Of a DNA stretch of 64,000 nucleotides, positions 18,064 to 27,134 are shown one piece after another. The stretch comes from Sphingomonas yabuuchiae (GTDB lineage: Bacteria; Pseudomonadota; Alphaproteobacteria; Sphingomonadales; Sphingomonadaceae). Both the position numbers and the translations under genes were made by a program. The notes beneath the pieces are model-generated. The model did not search any database and had not been told where the DNA came from. It saw only the letters and a program-made list of their open reading frames with translations. The first letter of the stretch is position 1; the number at the start of each line of letters is the position of its first letter. The stretch spans positions 310,001 through 374,000 of the forward strand of contig NZ_JACHNX010000001.1 in NCBI RefSeq assembly GCF_014199595.1. The letters are read 5' to 3'.

Positions 18064-18645
18064 ATGGCTGACGATCCCTTTGCCCTGTTCGATGCGTGGC
18101 TTGCCGAGGCGCGGGCAAGCGAAATCAACGATTACAACGCGATGGCGCTGGCGACGGTGGATGCGCGCCTGCAACCCTCGGTGCGCATGGTCCTGCTGAA
18201 GGGCCATGACCGCCGCGGATTCGTGTTCTACACCAACCGCGAGAGCCGCAAGGCGCAGGACCTGGGCGAGGGCAGCAACGCCGCGCTTCTCTTCCACTGG
18301 AAATCGCTGCGCCGCCAGATCCGCATCGAGGGGCCGGTGTCGCGCGTCGACGATGCCGAGTCGGACGCCTATTTCGCCAGCCGAGGCCGCGACTCGCAGC
18401 TGGGCGCCTGGGCCTCGGACCAGTCGCGCCCGCTCGACGCCCGCGAGACGTTCGAGGCGCGCTTCGAGGAGATGCGTGCCCGCTTCGACGGCGGCGCCGT
18501 GCCGCGCCCGCCGCATTGGGGCGGATACCGCGTGACCCCGCAGCGGATCGAGTTCTGGCTCGACCGCGAACACCGGCTGCACGAGCGACGCGTCTTCACC
18601 CGCACCGGCGAACATGGCTGGGACGAGGGATTGCTGTTCCCGTGA
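18064..18645 (+). CDS. pdxH: Pyridoxamine 5'-phosphate oxidase
   Basis: The 193-residue flavoprotein oxidises pyridoxine or pyridoxamine phosphate to PLP. Seen: the FMN-binding stretches PSVRMVLLKG and FYTNRESRKAQDL, RQIRIEGPVSRV, and the C-terminal signature GGYRVTPQRIEFW...RLHERRVFTR. Length fits the family. The ATG at 18064 (MADDPFALF) is preferred; another in-frame ATG at 18052 would add four residues. Its stop overlaps the GTG start of the next gene (GTGA). Confidence 0.95.
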   Translation: MADDPFALFDAWLAEARASEINDYNAMALATVDARLQPSVRMVLLKGHDRRGFVFYTNRESRKAQDLGEGSNAALLFHWKSLRRQIRIEGPVSRVDDAESDAYFASRGRDSQLGAWASDQSRPLDARETFEARFEEMRARFDGGAVPRPPHWGGYRVTPQRIEFWLDREHRLHERRVFTRTGEHGWDEGLLFP

Positions 18646-19595
18646 CCCAGGACGAACGCAAGAAGGTCATCCCGCTGGCGACCAAGGCGGCGCTGGCCAG
18701 CGTCGCGATGGCGCTGTTCCTGCTGGCGCTGAAGGGGTTCGCTGCGTGGCGGACGGGCTCGGTTGCGATGCTGGGGTCGCTCGCCGACACCGCGCTCGAC
18801 CTGCTGGCCAGCCTGGTGACGCTGTACGGCGTGCGACTGGCGGCAACCCCGGCCGACCACGACCATCGCTTCGGTCACGGCAAGGCGGAGGCGCTGGCGG
18901 CGCTGTTCCAGGTCGCGCTGATCACCGCCTCGGCGGCGGGGATCGCCTGGCGCGCGGTCATGGCGCTGGGCGCGGACAATCCGACCAGCGACGCGGAATT
19001 CGGCATCGGCGTGTCGGTGATCGCGATCCTGGCGACCATCGTCCTGCTCGCCTATCAGCGCAGCGTGATCCGCCGCACCGGTTCAGTCGCGATCCTGGCC
19101 GACAATGTCCACTACCAGTCCGACGTGCTGCTCAACGGATCGGTCATCATCGCGATGGTGCTGGACCAGTATTTCGGCTGGCACGGCGCGGACCCGGTCT
19201 TCGGCATCGCCATCGCCGTGTGGCTGGCCTGGGGCGCGTTCCAGGCATCCTCGACCGCGATCGATCAGCTGATGGACAAGGAATGGTCCGACGACCAGCG
19301 CGCCGCCTTTCTCGACGTCGCCGCGCGCCAGCCGGGGCTGAAGGGCATTCACGACTTCCGCACCCGCCGCTCGGGCAGCCACGACTTCGCGCAATTCCAT
19401 ATGGAGGTCGACCGCGACATGACGGTCGCCGCCGCGCATGACGTGGTCGAGGGCGTCGAGTGCGCGCTGCGCCGCGCCTTCCCCAAGGTCGAGGTGCTGA
19501 TCCATCTCGATCCCGAAGGCCATGTCGACACCGACAATCCGCTGGTCGAGGCGGACGTGACCCCCCACTGGTTCGGCAAGCGGGTAGGCTATTGA
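18642..19595 (+). CDS. Cation diffusion facilitator (FieF-like)
   Basis: The 317-residue product has six membrane spans and a C-terminal cytosolic domain. The metal-binding pairs of the FieF/ZitB type are visible: aspartates in SLADTALDLLAS (span 2) and His/Asp in HYQSDVLLNG (span 5), plus the DHDHRFGHGKAEALAAL loop. It should export Zn2+ or Fe2+ by proton exchange; the metal cannot be read from sequence. The GTG at 18642 overlaps the pdxH stop by four bases, and the stop overlaps the next ATG by one base, so three unrelated core genes are coupled. Confidence 0.92.
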   Translation: MTQDERKKVIPLATKAALASVAMALFLLALKGFAAWRTGSVAMLGSLADTALDLLASLVTLYGVRLAATPADHDHRFGHGKAEALAALFQVALITASAAGIAWRAVMALGADNPTSDAEFGIGVSVIAILATIVLLAYQRSVIRRTGSVAILADNVHYQSDVLLNGSVIIAMVLDQYFGWHGADPVFGIAIAVWLAWGAFQASSTAIDQLMDKEWSDDQRAAFLDVAARQPGLKGIHDFRTRRSGSHDFAQFHMEVDRDMTVAAAHDVVEGVECALRRAFPKVEVLIHLDPEGHVDTDNPLVEADVTPHWFGKRVGY

Positions 19596-20398
19596 TGCGC
19601 ATACCCTTTACCCAGGTCGACGCCTTTGCCGACGCGGCGTTCGGCGGCAATCCGGCGGCGGTGATGATGCTGTCGTCCTGGCCGGGCGACGCCACGCTGC
19701 TGGCGATCGCGCAGGAGAACAACCTGTCCGAAACCGCCTTCCTGGTGCCGATGGACGGCGGTGAAGCGGATTTCGAGCTGCGCTGGTTTACGCCGGGCGA
19801 CGAGGTCGAGATGTGCGGTCATGCCACGCTGGCGAGCGGACATGTCGTGCTGTTGTCGGATACGACGCGCGAACGGGTGCGGTTCGCGACGCGCCATGCC
19901 GGGGTTCTGGAGGTGGCACGCGACGGGCTGGGCTACAGCATGTCCTTGCCGGAGCGCTCACCGTCGCCCGAGGCGCTGCCGGGGGTGGTCGAGGCGCTGG
20001 GTGTGGACGGCGTGGTCGAGACGCTGCGCCATCCGGCGGGCTATGTGGTCGTGGTCGTCGACGATGCGGCGACGGTACGCAACTGCACGCCGGACTTTAC
20101 CGCACTGGCCAAGGCCGGGCGTTATGTCGTCATCCTGACCGCGCGTGGCGGGGCGGGGGAGGCCGATGTGGTGAGCCGCGTCTTCGTGCCCGCCTTCGCC
20201 ATCGACGAGGACCCGGTGACGGGCGCGGCGCATGCGGTGCTGACGCCCTATTGGACGCAGAAGCTGGGGCGCGAGTCCTTCGTGGCGGAGCAGGCCAGTG
20301 CGCGGGGCGGACGGTTGAGCTGTCGGTTGGCGGGTGACCGGGTGATCCTGGGCGGTGGATGCGTCACGGTGATCGAGGGGACGTTCCTGCTGCCGTGA
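19595..20398 (+). CDS. PhzF family isomerase/epimerase-like protein
   Basis: The 267-residue product has the PhzF fold of two diaminopimelate-epimerase-like halves. Seen: VDAFADAAFGGNPAAVMML at the start, ENNLSETAFLVP with the catalytic glutamate region, FTPGDEVEMCGHATLASGHV, and DEDPVTGAAHAVLTPYW. Only a few PhzF proteins have known roles (phenazine synthesis); no phenazine genes are near, so the substrate is unknown. It shares one base with the cation transporter stop. Confidence 0.9.
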   Translation: MRIPFTQVDAFADAAFGGNPAAVMMLSSWPGDATLLAIAQENNLSETAFLVPMDGGEADFELRWFTPGDEVEMCGHATLASGHVVLLSDTTRERVRFATRHAGVLEVARDGLGYSMSLPERSPSPEALPGVVEALGVDGVVETLRHPAGYVVVVVDDAATVRNCTPDFTALAKAGRYVVILTARGGAGEADVVSRVFVPAFAIDEDPVTGAAHAVLTPYWTQKLGRESFVAEQASARGGRLSCRLAGDRVILGGGCVTVIEGTFLLP

Positions 20399-20410
20399 GG
20401 ATTTCGCGTG

Positions 20411-20440
20411 GCCTTCGACTTCGCTCAGGCTGAACGGAGG
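20411..20440 (+). repeat. Family C repeat unit (copy 2)
   Basis: A single unit gccttcgacttcgctcaggc continuing to gaacggagg, just after the PhzF gene. Confidence 0.75.
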
Positions 20441-20453
20441 TTTTGAAGATACA

Positions 20454-20584
20454 GCCGTACCCCGGCGAAGGCCGGGGCCCAGGCTCCACCAAGTCGGTGC
20501 CGTGCTATTCGATGCGGGGGAGGCAAAGGCGTCCCACCTGCGACAGCGCACCGCAACTGGACCCCGGCCTTCGCCGGGGTACGG
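20454..20584. repeat. Inverted repeat, family D (copy 1)
   Basis: Arms of about 27 bases, nearly perfect: gccgtaccccggcgaaggcc... at 20454-20480 and its complement ending ccggggtacggc at 20584, separated by about 75 bases. Each arm is itself palindromic (ccccggcgaaggccgggg). It lies between the convergent PhzF and smc genes. A related copy is at 33338-33427. Confidence 0.85.
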
Positions 20585-20620
20585 CGAGGATTCGCCAGGT
20601 CGGCGTTTTGAAACGCGGCA

Positions 20621-23600
20621 TCACTCCGCCGCCAGCAACGTCTCCGCCGCCTGCAAATCCACCGACACCAGCCGGCTGACCCCGCGCTCGATCATCGTCA
20701 CGCCGAACAGCCGGTGCATCCGGCTCATCGTCACCGCATTGTGCGTCACGATCAGATAGCGCGTATCCGTCTCGCGCGTCATCCGGTCGAGCAGGCCGCA
20801 GAACCGGTCGATATTGGCGTCGTCCAGCGGCGCATCGACCTCGTCCAGCACGCAGATCGGCGCCGGATTGGTCAGGAACAGGCCGAAGATCAGCGCCACC
20901 GCGGTCAGCGCCTGCTCGCCCCCCGACAAGAGCGTAAGCGACTGGAGCCGCTTGCCTGGCGGCTGCGCCATGATCTCCAGCCCCGCCTCCAGCGGATCGT
21001 CCGAGTCGATCAGCGCCAGATGCGCCGAGCCGCCGTCGAACAGCGTCGCGAACAAGGTCTGGAAATGGCCGTTCACCGCCTCGAACGCCTCCAGCAGCCG
21101 CTGCCGCCCTTCGCGGTTGAGCAGTCCGATCGAGCTGCGCAGGCGCGCCACCGCCTGCACCAGATCCTCGCGCTCGGCGGCGCTGGCCGCGCCGCTTGCC
21201 TCCAGATCGGCCAGTTCCTGTTCGGCGACCAGATTGACCGGGCCGATGCGTTCTCGGTCGGCGGACAGCTTGTCATGCGCGGCGGCCTCGGCCTGGGGCG
21301 AGCCGACGCTGGCGCTGTCGAAGGCCAGTTTCTCGGGCAGCACCGGCGCGGGGCAGGCGAAGCGTTCGCCCGACACACGGCCCAGCTCGACCCGGCGGAG
21401 TTCGTGATTCTCGACCCGCGCCAGCGCGCCCGCGCGCGCCTCCCGCGCGGCGGACAACAGCGCATGGGTCTCGGCATGCGCGGCCTCGATGGCACGCAGC
21501 GCGCGTTCGGCGTCGGCTTCCTCGATCTGGGTGCGCTCCGCCTCGGCCTTGGCGGTGTCATGCGCCGCGGCGAGCCTCGCGATCTCTTCGGCCAGCAGAT
21601 CGGGCTGGTCGGCCAGCGCGGCGGCGTCGCGGTCGAGCGTCGCGGCGCGGTCGTCCATCTCGGCGATCCGGCCCGCCGCCTCGCCCGCACGCTGGTCCCA
21701 GCCCTGCGCCTCGGCCATCGCGGCGGACAGCCGGTCGCGAGTCTGGGTCAGGCTGCGCTCCAGCGTCGTCCGCTCCGACCGGGCCAGCGCCACCGCCGAG
21801 CGCGCCAGCTGTGTCTCCTGCTGGAGCCGCGCCGTCTCCGCCGCACTCGCCGTGCCGTCGGGCAGTCCGGCCAGCGTCGCCTGAGCGCGGTCGCATTCGG
21901 CCAGCGCCTCGTCCATCTCGGCGGCGATGCGTTCGGCACGGGCGGCGAGGTCGGTGCGCTGGGCGGATAGTCGCTCGATCACCGCCTGTGCCCGATCCTC
22001 GGCGCGCTGGGCATCGCGCAAGGATGCTTCGGCGGTGGCGTGGAGGTTCCGCGCGCTGGCGGCGGCGGCGCGGGCGCGGGCGATCCGGTCCTCGATCGCG
22101 GCGCGGGCTTCGGTCGCGGTCTGCACCGCCGCCTCGGCCGCCGGACGTTCGACCTCCAGCGCGGCGAGCCGGTTGCGCCGCTCCATCCGCTCCGCCGCCG
22201 CCGCGCCGCCGCCCTCGCCGATATAGCCGTCCCAGCGCCGCAGCCGCCCCTCACGCGTGACCAGCCGCTGCCCGACGCTCAGATGCTGGCCCGAATCCGC
22301 CTCGACCAGGAAAATCTGCGACAGCCGCCGGGCAAGCGTCGGCGGCGCCTTGATCCGCTCACCCAGCCTTAGCGTGCCGACCGGCGCGGCGGGGTCGTCG
22401 GGCGCAACGGGGGAGCCATGCCAGTCGACCAGCGGCGTCTCCAGCTCGTCGCCCAGCGCGGCCGCCAGCGCGCGTTCGAACCCCGGCTCGGCCTGCACCT
22501 CGTCGAGCAGTCGGTCCCCGCCCTTGCTCGCCGTCGCACGGGTCAGCGTCGCCGCCTCGGCCTCCAGCGCGGCAAGGGCGGCGATGGCGCGGGCGCGGGC
22601 ACCCTCGGCGGAATCGCGTTCGCCGGTCGCAGTCAGTTCGCTTTCCTCGGCCCAGCCCAAAGCCGCGCGCGCCTTGTCCGCATCGACCTTGGCAGCGGCT
22701 TGGGTCGCAATCGCCGCTTCGCGCGCCGCCTCCTGCTCGGCCATGTCGGGCAGCGCCTCGATCGCGGAGGCGACCGCGCGGGCATCGCGTTCGGCACGGG
22801 CATGGCGGGCGCGGGCGGCGGCCAGCGCCGCCTCCGCGATGCGGCGCTCGGCGGCCTCGGCGGCCTGGGCCGACAAGGCGCGGGCCAGCGCGACCTCGGC
22901 ATTGCGGTTCTTCGTCTCCGCCTCGGCCAGCAGCGCGTCGAGCCGGGGCATGGCCTGCACCGCATGGGCGATGCGCGCCTCCAGATCCTCGCACTCCTCG
23001 GCCAGCCGCCGGATCGCGGCGGCCGCGTCGTGCGCCAGCGCATCCTCGCGCGCGCGGTCCTCGTCGATGCGGGCACGCGCGGCGGCCAGTTCCTCGATCC
23101 GGCGTTGCAGCCCATGGCGGCGGTCGCGAGTGCGCGACAGGGCATGACCCGCCTCGCTCAGCGTATCGCGCGCGGCGAGCGAGGCGGCGCGGGTCCGGGC
23201 GGCGCGCGCGACCGCCTGTTCCTGCGCGGCGGCGGCTTCGCGCTCGGCGGCGGTGGTTTCGGTGACGCGGCGCTCGGCGGCCTCCGCCTCGATCTTGGCC
23301 GCGCCCGCCGCCTCGGCCGCATCGCGCCAGCGAGCGAAGATCATCCGCGCCTCGGCCACCCGGATCTGGTCGGAGAGCAGGCGATACCGCTCCGCCGCGC
23401 GGGCCTGTCGCCGCAACGTCGCGATGCGGGCGTCCTGATCGGCGATCGCCTCGTCCAGCCGGGTCAGGTTCGTCTCGGTCGCGCGCAGCTTGGTCTCGGC
23501 ATCGCGGCGGCGGACATGGAGCCCGGCGATTCCGGCCGCTTCCTCCAGCATCGCGCGGCGCTCGGCGGGCTTGGCGGCGATGACCGCGCCGATCCGGTTC

Positions 23601-24007
23601 TGGCTGACCAGTGCTGGCGAATGCGCGCCGGTCGCGGCGTCGGCGAAGAGCAGCGCCACGTCCTTGGCGCGTACGTCGCGCCCGTCGATCCGATAGGCCG
23701 AGCCCGCGCCACGTTCGATCCGGCGGACGATCTCGGTCTCGTCCCCCTCGCGCTCCGCCAGGATCGTGACCTCGGCAAAGTCGCGCGGCGGGCGGGTGGC
23801 GGTGCCCGCGAAGATCACGTCTTCCATGCCCGCCCCGCGCATCGACCGCGCGCTGTTCTCACCCATCGTCCAGCGCAGCGCTTCGAGCAGGTTCGACTTG
23901 CCGCAGCCATTGGGCCCGACAACGCCGGTCAGCCCCGGTTCGATGACCAGATCGGCCGGATCGACGAAGCTCTTGAAACCCGAAATGCGAAGCCGCTTGA
24001 TCTGCAC
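20621..24007 (-). CDS. smc: Chromosome segregation protein SMC
   Basis: The 1128-residue condensin ATPase compacts and separates chromosomes. Seen: Walker A GPNGCGKSN at about 33-41, long Ala/Arg/Glu-rich coiled coils, a hinge near 480-580 (AEPGFERALAAALGDELE...GYIGEGG), the second coil, and the ABC signature LLSGGEQALTAVAL with Walker B PICVLDEVDAPLDDAN near the C terminus. The start is GTG at 24007 (QIKRLRISGFKSF). The ScpA/ScpB partners are not in the window. Family D and C repeats lie just past the stop. Confidence 0.96.
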   Translation of the reverse strand: MQIKRLRISGFKSFVDPADLVIEPGLTGVVGPNGCGKSNLLEALRWTMGENSARSMRGAGMEDVIFAGTATRPPRDFAEVTILAEREGDETEIVRRIERGAGSAYRIDGRDVRAKDVALLFADAATGAHSPALVSQNRIGAVIAAKPAERRAMLEEAAGIAGLHVRRRDAETKLRATETNLTRLDEAIADQDARIATLRRQARAAERYRLLSDQIRVAEARMIFARWRDAAEAAGAAKIEAEAAERRVTETTAAEREAAAAQEQAVARAARTRAASLAARDTLSEAGHALSRTRDRRHGLQRRIEELAAARARIDEDRAREDALAHDAAAAIRRLAEECEDLEARIAHAVQAMPRLDALLAEAETKNRNAEVALARALSAQAAEAAERRIAEAALAAARARHARAERDARAVASAIEALPDMAEQEAAREAAIATQAAAKVDADKARAALGWAEESELTATGERDSAEGARARAIAALAALEAEAATLTRATASKGGDRLLDEVQAEPGFERALAAALGDELETPLVDWHGSPVAPDDPAAPVGTLRLGERIKAPPTLARRLSQIFLVEADSGQHLSVGQRLVTREGRLRRWDGYIGEGGGAAAAERMERRNRLAALEVERPAAEAAVQTATEARAAIEDRIARARAAAASARNLHATAEASLRDAQRAEDRAQAVIERLSAQRTDLAARAERIAAEMDEALAECDRAQATLAGLPDGTASAAETARLQQETQLARSAVALARSERTTLERSLTQTRDRLSAAMAEAQGWDQRAGEAAGRIAEMDDRAATLDRDAAALADQPDLLAEEIARLAAAHDTAKAEAERTQIEEADAERALRAIEAAHAETHALLSAAREARAGALARVENHELRRVELGRVSGERFACPAPVLPEKLAFDSASVGSPQAEAAAHDKLSADRERIGPVNLVAEQELADLEASGAASAAEREDLVQAVARLRSSIGLLNREGRQRLLEAFEAVNGHFQTLFATLFDGGSAHLALIDSDDPLEAGLEIMAQPPGKRLQSLTLLSGGEQALTAVALIFGLFLTNPAPICVLDEVDAPLDDANIDRFCGLLDRMTRETDTRYLIVTHNAVTMSRMHRLFGVTMIERGVSRLVSVDLQAAETLLAAE

Positions 24008-24241
24008 GGACCCGGTCGCCGCTCCCCCGATGCGCTGTGGTTAACCGATAGCGAATGGGGGCGGGATGTCGAGGGAAGGATTATGATACCGCCGACGTGA
24101 GTATGACCTCGATCGCGTGGTATCGCGGGTTACCCATGAGGGGCATTCGCCCAAGCGATCGACAAGCGCCATATTCGGCCACTTTCCTTACCCGGCAAAC
24201 AACGTCATGATGCTGACCGCCGTCCGTCAGATGGAGTGCTT

Positions 24242-24538
24242 ATGCAATTGATCCATAACCTACGGGGGAGCAATTCCCGGGCATTGCGGAATTCCGTCTG
24301 GACGCTGCTGACGTGCGTGCTTCTCGCCCCGGCCCTGGCAATGCCATTTACCAGTGAGGTCGATTGGAGCCTGGTCGACTTCATATTTGCCGCCATATTG
24401 CTCGGGACGATCGGCGTTGCCTGCGAATGCGCCCCGCGCCTGTCGGCTCCCCTGGCGGTCCGTGCCCTGATCGTGATCGGAACAGTGGTAGTGGTGTGCA
24501 CGATATGGGCCGATGCGGCGGTTGGCATCTTCGACTAG
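24242..24538 (+). CDS. Small membrane protein, unknown
   Basis: The 98-residue product has about three hydrophobic segments (VWTLLTCVLLAPALAMPF; LVDFIFAAILLGTIGVAC; RALIVIGTVVVVCTIWADAAVGIF), matching a three-span inner-membrane protein. The pattern of a charged start, a Leu/Ala-rich span and a central VDFIFAAILL span resembles a group of small uncharacterised alphaproteobacterial membrane proteins, but I cannot name a function. The ATG at 24242 has GGAG five bases upstream. It is divergent from smc and convergent with the FAD dehydrogenase gene. Confidence 0.65.
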   Translation: MQLIHNLRGSNSRALRNSVWTLLTCVLLAPALAMPFTSEVDWSLVDFIFAAILLGTIGVACECAPRLSAPLAVRALIVIGTVVVVCTIWADAAVGIFD

Positions 24539-24590
24539 CCACTGCCCGATCTTCGGCAAGACCCGTCGTTCGACGGAGAGTTGTCCCGGA

Positions 24591-25856
24591 TCACCTGAAT
24601 CGCTGCAATTCGAACGGCGACGTGGGAACGGGCGTCGACTCCCCAGCCACCATCGCCGCCACCAATTCGCCCGTAATAGGGGCGAGCGTCAGGCCCAGAT
24701 GGTTGTGCCCGAACGCGTAGGATACGCCTCTGGTCCCCGGCACCTTGCCGATCGCGGGCAGGTAATCCGGCAGGGTCGGCCGCGCGCCCATCCAGGGCTT
24801 GGCATCCTCGCCGATCGGCAGGCCGAGCGCGGCGATATGGTGGCGCAGGCGGTTCCACTTGGCGGGGTCGGGCTTGGCTTCAGCGCGAGCGAACTCGACG
24901 ATGCTGGCGGCGCGCAGGCCGCCTGCGAAGCGGGTGACGATCATCGAGCGGTCCTCGAACACCACCGGCGGCAGGTCGGCGGGCCAGTCGACGTCGGGGC
25001 CGGTCTGGAGGTGATAGCCGCGCTCGGCGATGATCGGGACCTTCAGGCCGAAGGGGCGGAGTAGGGCAGCGCTCGCCACGCCCGCCGTCACGATGATCTG
25101 GTCGGCGGACAGGGGGCGATGGTCGGTCAGGTGGACCTCGCCGTCGCCGACAGCCGCGACGCGCGCGATGAGGCGGGTGCCGCCATCTGCCAGGAGGCGC
25201 GTGGTCGTGGTTTCTGCCAGCCGGGTCGGGTCGGCGATCTGGCCGCTGCCCTCGAAGCGGATGCCGCCTGCGATGGGCGCGCGCACCCGAGCGCGCCAGT
25301 CGTGCAGTTCGGCCTCGGTCAGGGAGCGGAAGCGCGTGGTGCCAGTATCCGCCGCCTGCCAGTTGGCCAGACCGCGCGCGGCGCTCTCCGGCGTTTCCCA
25401 CAGCACGACATGGCCGTCTGGGCGGAGCAGATCGGGCTCTCCGAGCGCGGCGACGTGCCGCTGCCACGCAGGCATGGCTTGGGCGAGCAGCGCGGCCAGC
25501 GCCTGATGCGAACGTTCGTACCGCGCGGGGCGTGCCGCTTTCAGCAGGCGGAGCGAAAAGGGCAGCCATGTCGCGATCTCACGCGGCGGCAGGGCGAGCG
25601 CGCCGCCGCGACAGAATAGCCGTTTGGCAAAACCGCGCACCATCGCGGGCGAGGCGATCGGCTCGGCCTGTTCGGTCGCGATATGGCCCGCATTGCCCCA
25701 GGACGCGGCGCGCGGGGTGTCCTCCGCCTCGACCAGCGTCACTGTCCAGCCGGTGCGTTGCAGCGCAAGTGCGGTGGTGGTGCCGATGACGCCGCCGCCC
25801 ACGACGATGGCGCTGCGACGATCCGAGGCTGAGGTGTGATTTTCCGGCTTGGGCAT
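24591..25856 (-). CDS. FAD-dependent D-amino acid (probably D-hydroxyproline) dehydrogenase
   Basis: The 421-residue product belongs to the DadA-like oxidoreductases: N-terminal FAD-binding VVGGGVIGTTTALALQRTGW, the LVEAEDTPRAASWGNAGHI region, and the C-terminal TLPDYLPAIGKVPG...FGHNHLGLTLAPITGELVA. Because it is divergent from a hydroxyproline epimerase gene, it most likely oxidises cis-4-hydroxy-D-proline, the product of that enzyme; generic D-amino acids are the alternative. Starts at 25856 and 25868 are both possible; the longer one would leave only one base to the operator at 25870-25879, so 25856 is preferred. Confidence 0.85.
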   Translation of the reverse strand: MPKPENHTSASDRRSAIVVGGGVIGTTTALALQRTGWTVTLVEAEDTPRAASWGNAGHIATEQAEPIASPAMVRGFAKRLFCRGGALALPPREIATWLPFSLRLLKAARPARYERSHQALAALLAQAMPAWQRHVAALGEPDLLRPDGHVVLWETPESAARGLANWQAADTGTTRFRSLTEAELHDWRARVRAPIAGGIRFEGSGQIADPTRLAETTTTRLLADGGTRLIARVAAVGDGEVHLTDHRPLSADQIIVTAGVASAALLRPFGLKVPIIAERGYHLQTGPDVDWPADLPPVVFEDRSMIVTRFAGGLRAASIVEFARAEAKPDPAKWNRLRHHIAALGLPIGEDAKPWMGARPTLPDYLPAIGKVPGTRGVSYAFGHNHLGLTLAPITGELVAAMVAGESTPVPTSPFELQRFR

Positions 25857-25869
25857 GACCCTGGTCATA

Positions 25870-25879
25870 TCGTATACGG
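25870..25879. promoter_or_regulatory. Probable operator, TCGTATACGG palindrome (site 1)
   Basis: The 8-bp palindrome CGTATACG lies between the divergent dehydrogenase and epimerase genes. The same ten bases recur at 28353-28362 before the M24 peptidase gene. FadR-subfamily GntR regulators often bind sites with a GTATAC core; no such regulator gene is in the window. Confidence 0.55.
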
Positions 25880-25901
25880 ATTTTACAGCAAGGGAATCCC
25901 G

Positions 25902-26915
25902 ATGACGTCACCCACGATCCGCCATACCTTTTTCTGCATCGACGGCCATACGGCGGGCAATCCCGTCCGGCTGGTGGCGGGCGGCGCGCCGCTGCTGCGC
26001 GGGTCCAGCATGGCCGAGCGGCGGCTGGACTTTCTGGAGCGGTTCGACTGGATCCGCACCGGCCTGTGCTTCGAGCCGCGCGGGCATGACATGATGTCGG
26101 GCGGCTTCCTCTATCCGCCCTGCGAGCTGGACAGCGACGCCGCGATCCTGTTCATCGAGACCAGCGGGTGCCTGCCCATGTGCGGGCATGGCACGATCGG
26201 CATGATCACCTTCGGCCTGGAAAACGGCCTGATCACCCCGCGCGAGCCGGGCAAGCTGAAGGTCGAGGTGCCCGCTGGCACCATCCATATCGAATATGAG
26301 AAGGACGGCGCGAAGGTCACCGCCGTACGTATCCGCAACGTCCCCGCCTATCTGGCGGCCGAGGGGATTCAGATCGACGTGCCGGGCTTCGGTCCGTTGA
26401 CGCTGGATGTCGCCTATGGCGGTAACTATTATGCGATCATCGAGCCGCAGGGGGCCTATACCGGGCTGGACGATCTGGGTGCGTCGAAGCTGGTCGAACT
26501 GAGCCGCACGATCCGCGAGCTGGTGCGCGAAAAGTTCGAGCCGGTCCATCCCCTCGAACCCTCGATCCGGGGGGTCAGCCATGTGCTGTGGGCCGACAAG
26601 CCTTCGGCGGAGGATGCCGACGGCCGCAACGCGGTCTTCTATGGCGAGCGGGCGATCGACCGGAGCCCGTGCGGCACCGGCACCTCGGCGCGGCTTGCCC
26701 ATCTGGCGGCGAAGGGGCGGCTCAAGGTCGGCGACCGCTTCGTGCATGAAAGCTATATCCGCAGCCGTTTCATCGGTCGGGTCGAGGAAGCGACCGAACT
26801 CGGCGGGCAAACGGCGATCGTGCCGTCGATCCAGGGCTCGGCGGTGTCGACCGGCTACAACACGATCTGGATCGACCGCGAGGACCCGTTCTGGGCGGGG
26901 TTCACGGTGGTATAA
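25902..26915 (+). CDS. Proline racemase family, probable 4-hydroxyproline epimerase
   Basis: The 337-residue product has both catalytic cysteines of the cofactor-free proline racemase/hydroxyproline epimerase mechanism: one in LPMCGHGTIG (about residue 90) and one in DRSPCGTGTSA (about 255). A cysteine rather than threonine at the second site argues against the hydroxyproline dehydratase branch. FFCIDGHTAGNPVRLV at the start is typical. It should convert trans-4-hydroxy-L-proline to cis-4-hydroxy-D-proline for the divergent dehydrogenase. The ATG at 25902 is chosen from homology, 22 bases after the operator. Confidence 0.9.
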   Translation: MTSPTIRHTFFCIDGHTAGNPVRLVAGGAPLLRGSSMAERRLDFLERFDWIRTGLCFEPRGHDMMSGGFLYPPCELDSDAAILFIETSGCLPMCGHGTIGMITFGLENGLITPREPGKLKVEVPAGTIHIEYEKDGAKVTAVRIRNVPAYLAAEGIQIDVPGFGPLTLDVAYGGNYYAIIEPQGAYTGLDDLGASKLVELSRTIRELVREKFEPVHPLEPSIRGVSHVLWADKPSAEDADGRNAVFYGERAIDRSPCGTGTSARLAHLAAKGRLKVGDRFVHESYIRSRFIGRVEEATELGGQTAIVPSIQGSAVSTGYNTIWIDREDPFWAGFTVV

Positions 26916-26923
26916 GGCCGTCG

Positions 26924-27105
26924 TTCACGCGAAGCCGCGAAGGAGAAGAGGTTCGCGCGGAGGCGCGGAGACGCGGAGGGTTGGGACTTGCCGCGCCAGC
27001 GGCCCTGTCATCTCCACGTGTCGACGATGTCCAAGCGCTGCCGCGCGGGCTGTCATCTCCGCGCCTCCGCGTCTCCGCGCGAACCTCGTCGCGGCTTCGC
27101 GTGAA
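26924..27105. repeat. Long inverted repeat, family E
   Basis: Arms of about 55 bases: ttcacgcgaagccgcgaagg... (26924-26979) and its imperfect complement ending ggcttcgcgtgaa (27105), with the shared inner part gttcgcgcggaggcgcggag. The loop is about 75 bases. It separates the convergent epimerase and M24 peptidase genes and is followed by a half family D palindrome (cccggcctttgccgggg, 27111-27126). Confidence 0.82.
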
Positions 27106-27134
27106 CCTGCCCCGGCCTTTGCCGGGGCGATCCT

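Noticed and set aside
20714..24100. Long plus-strand open frames opposite smc (418 and 560 codons)
   Set aside because: Shadow frames of high third-position GC; sequence is Arg/Gly/Gln-rich with no domain, and smc on the other strand is certain.
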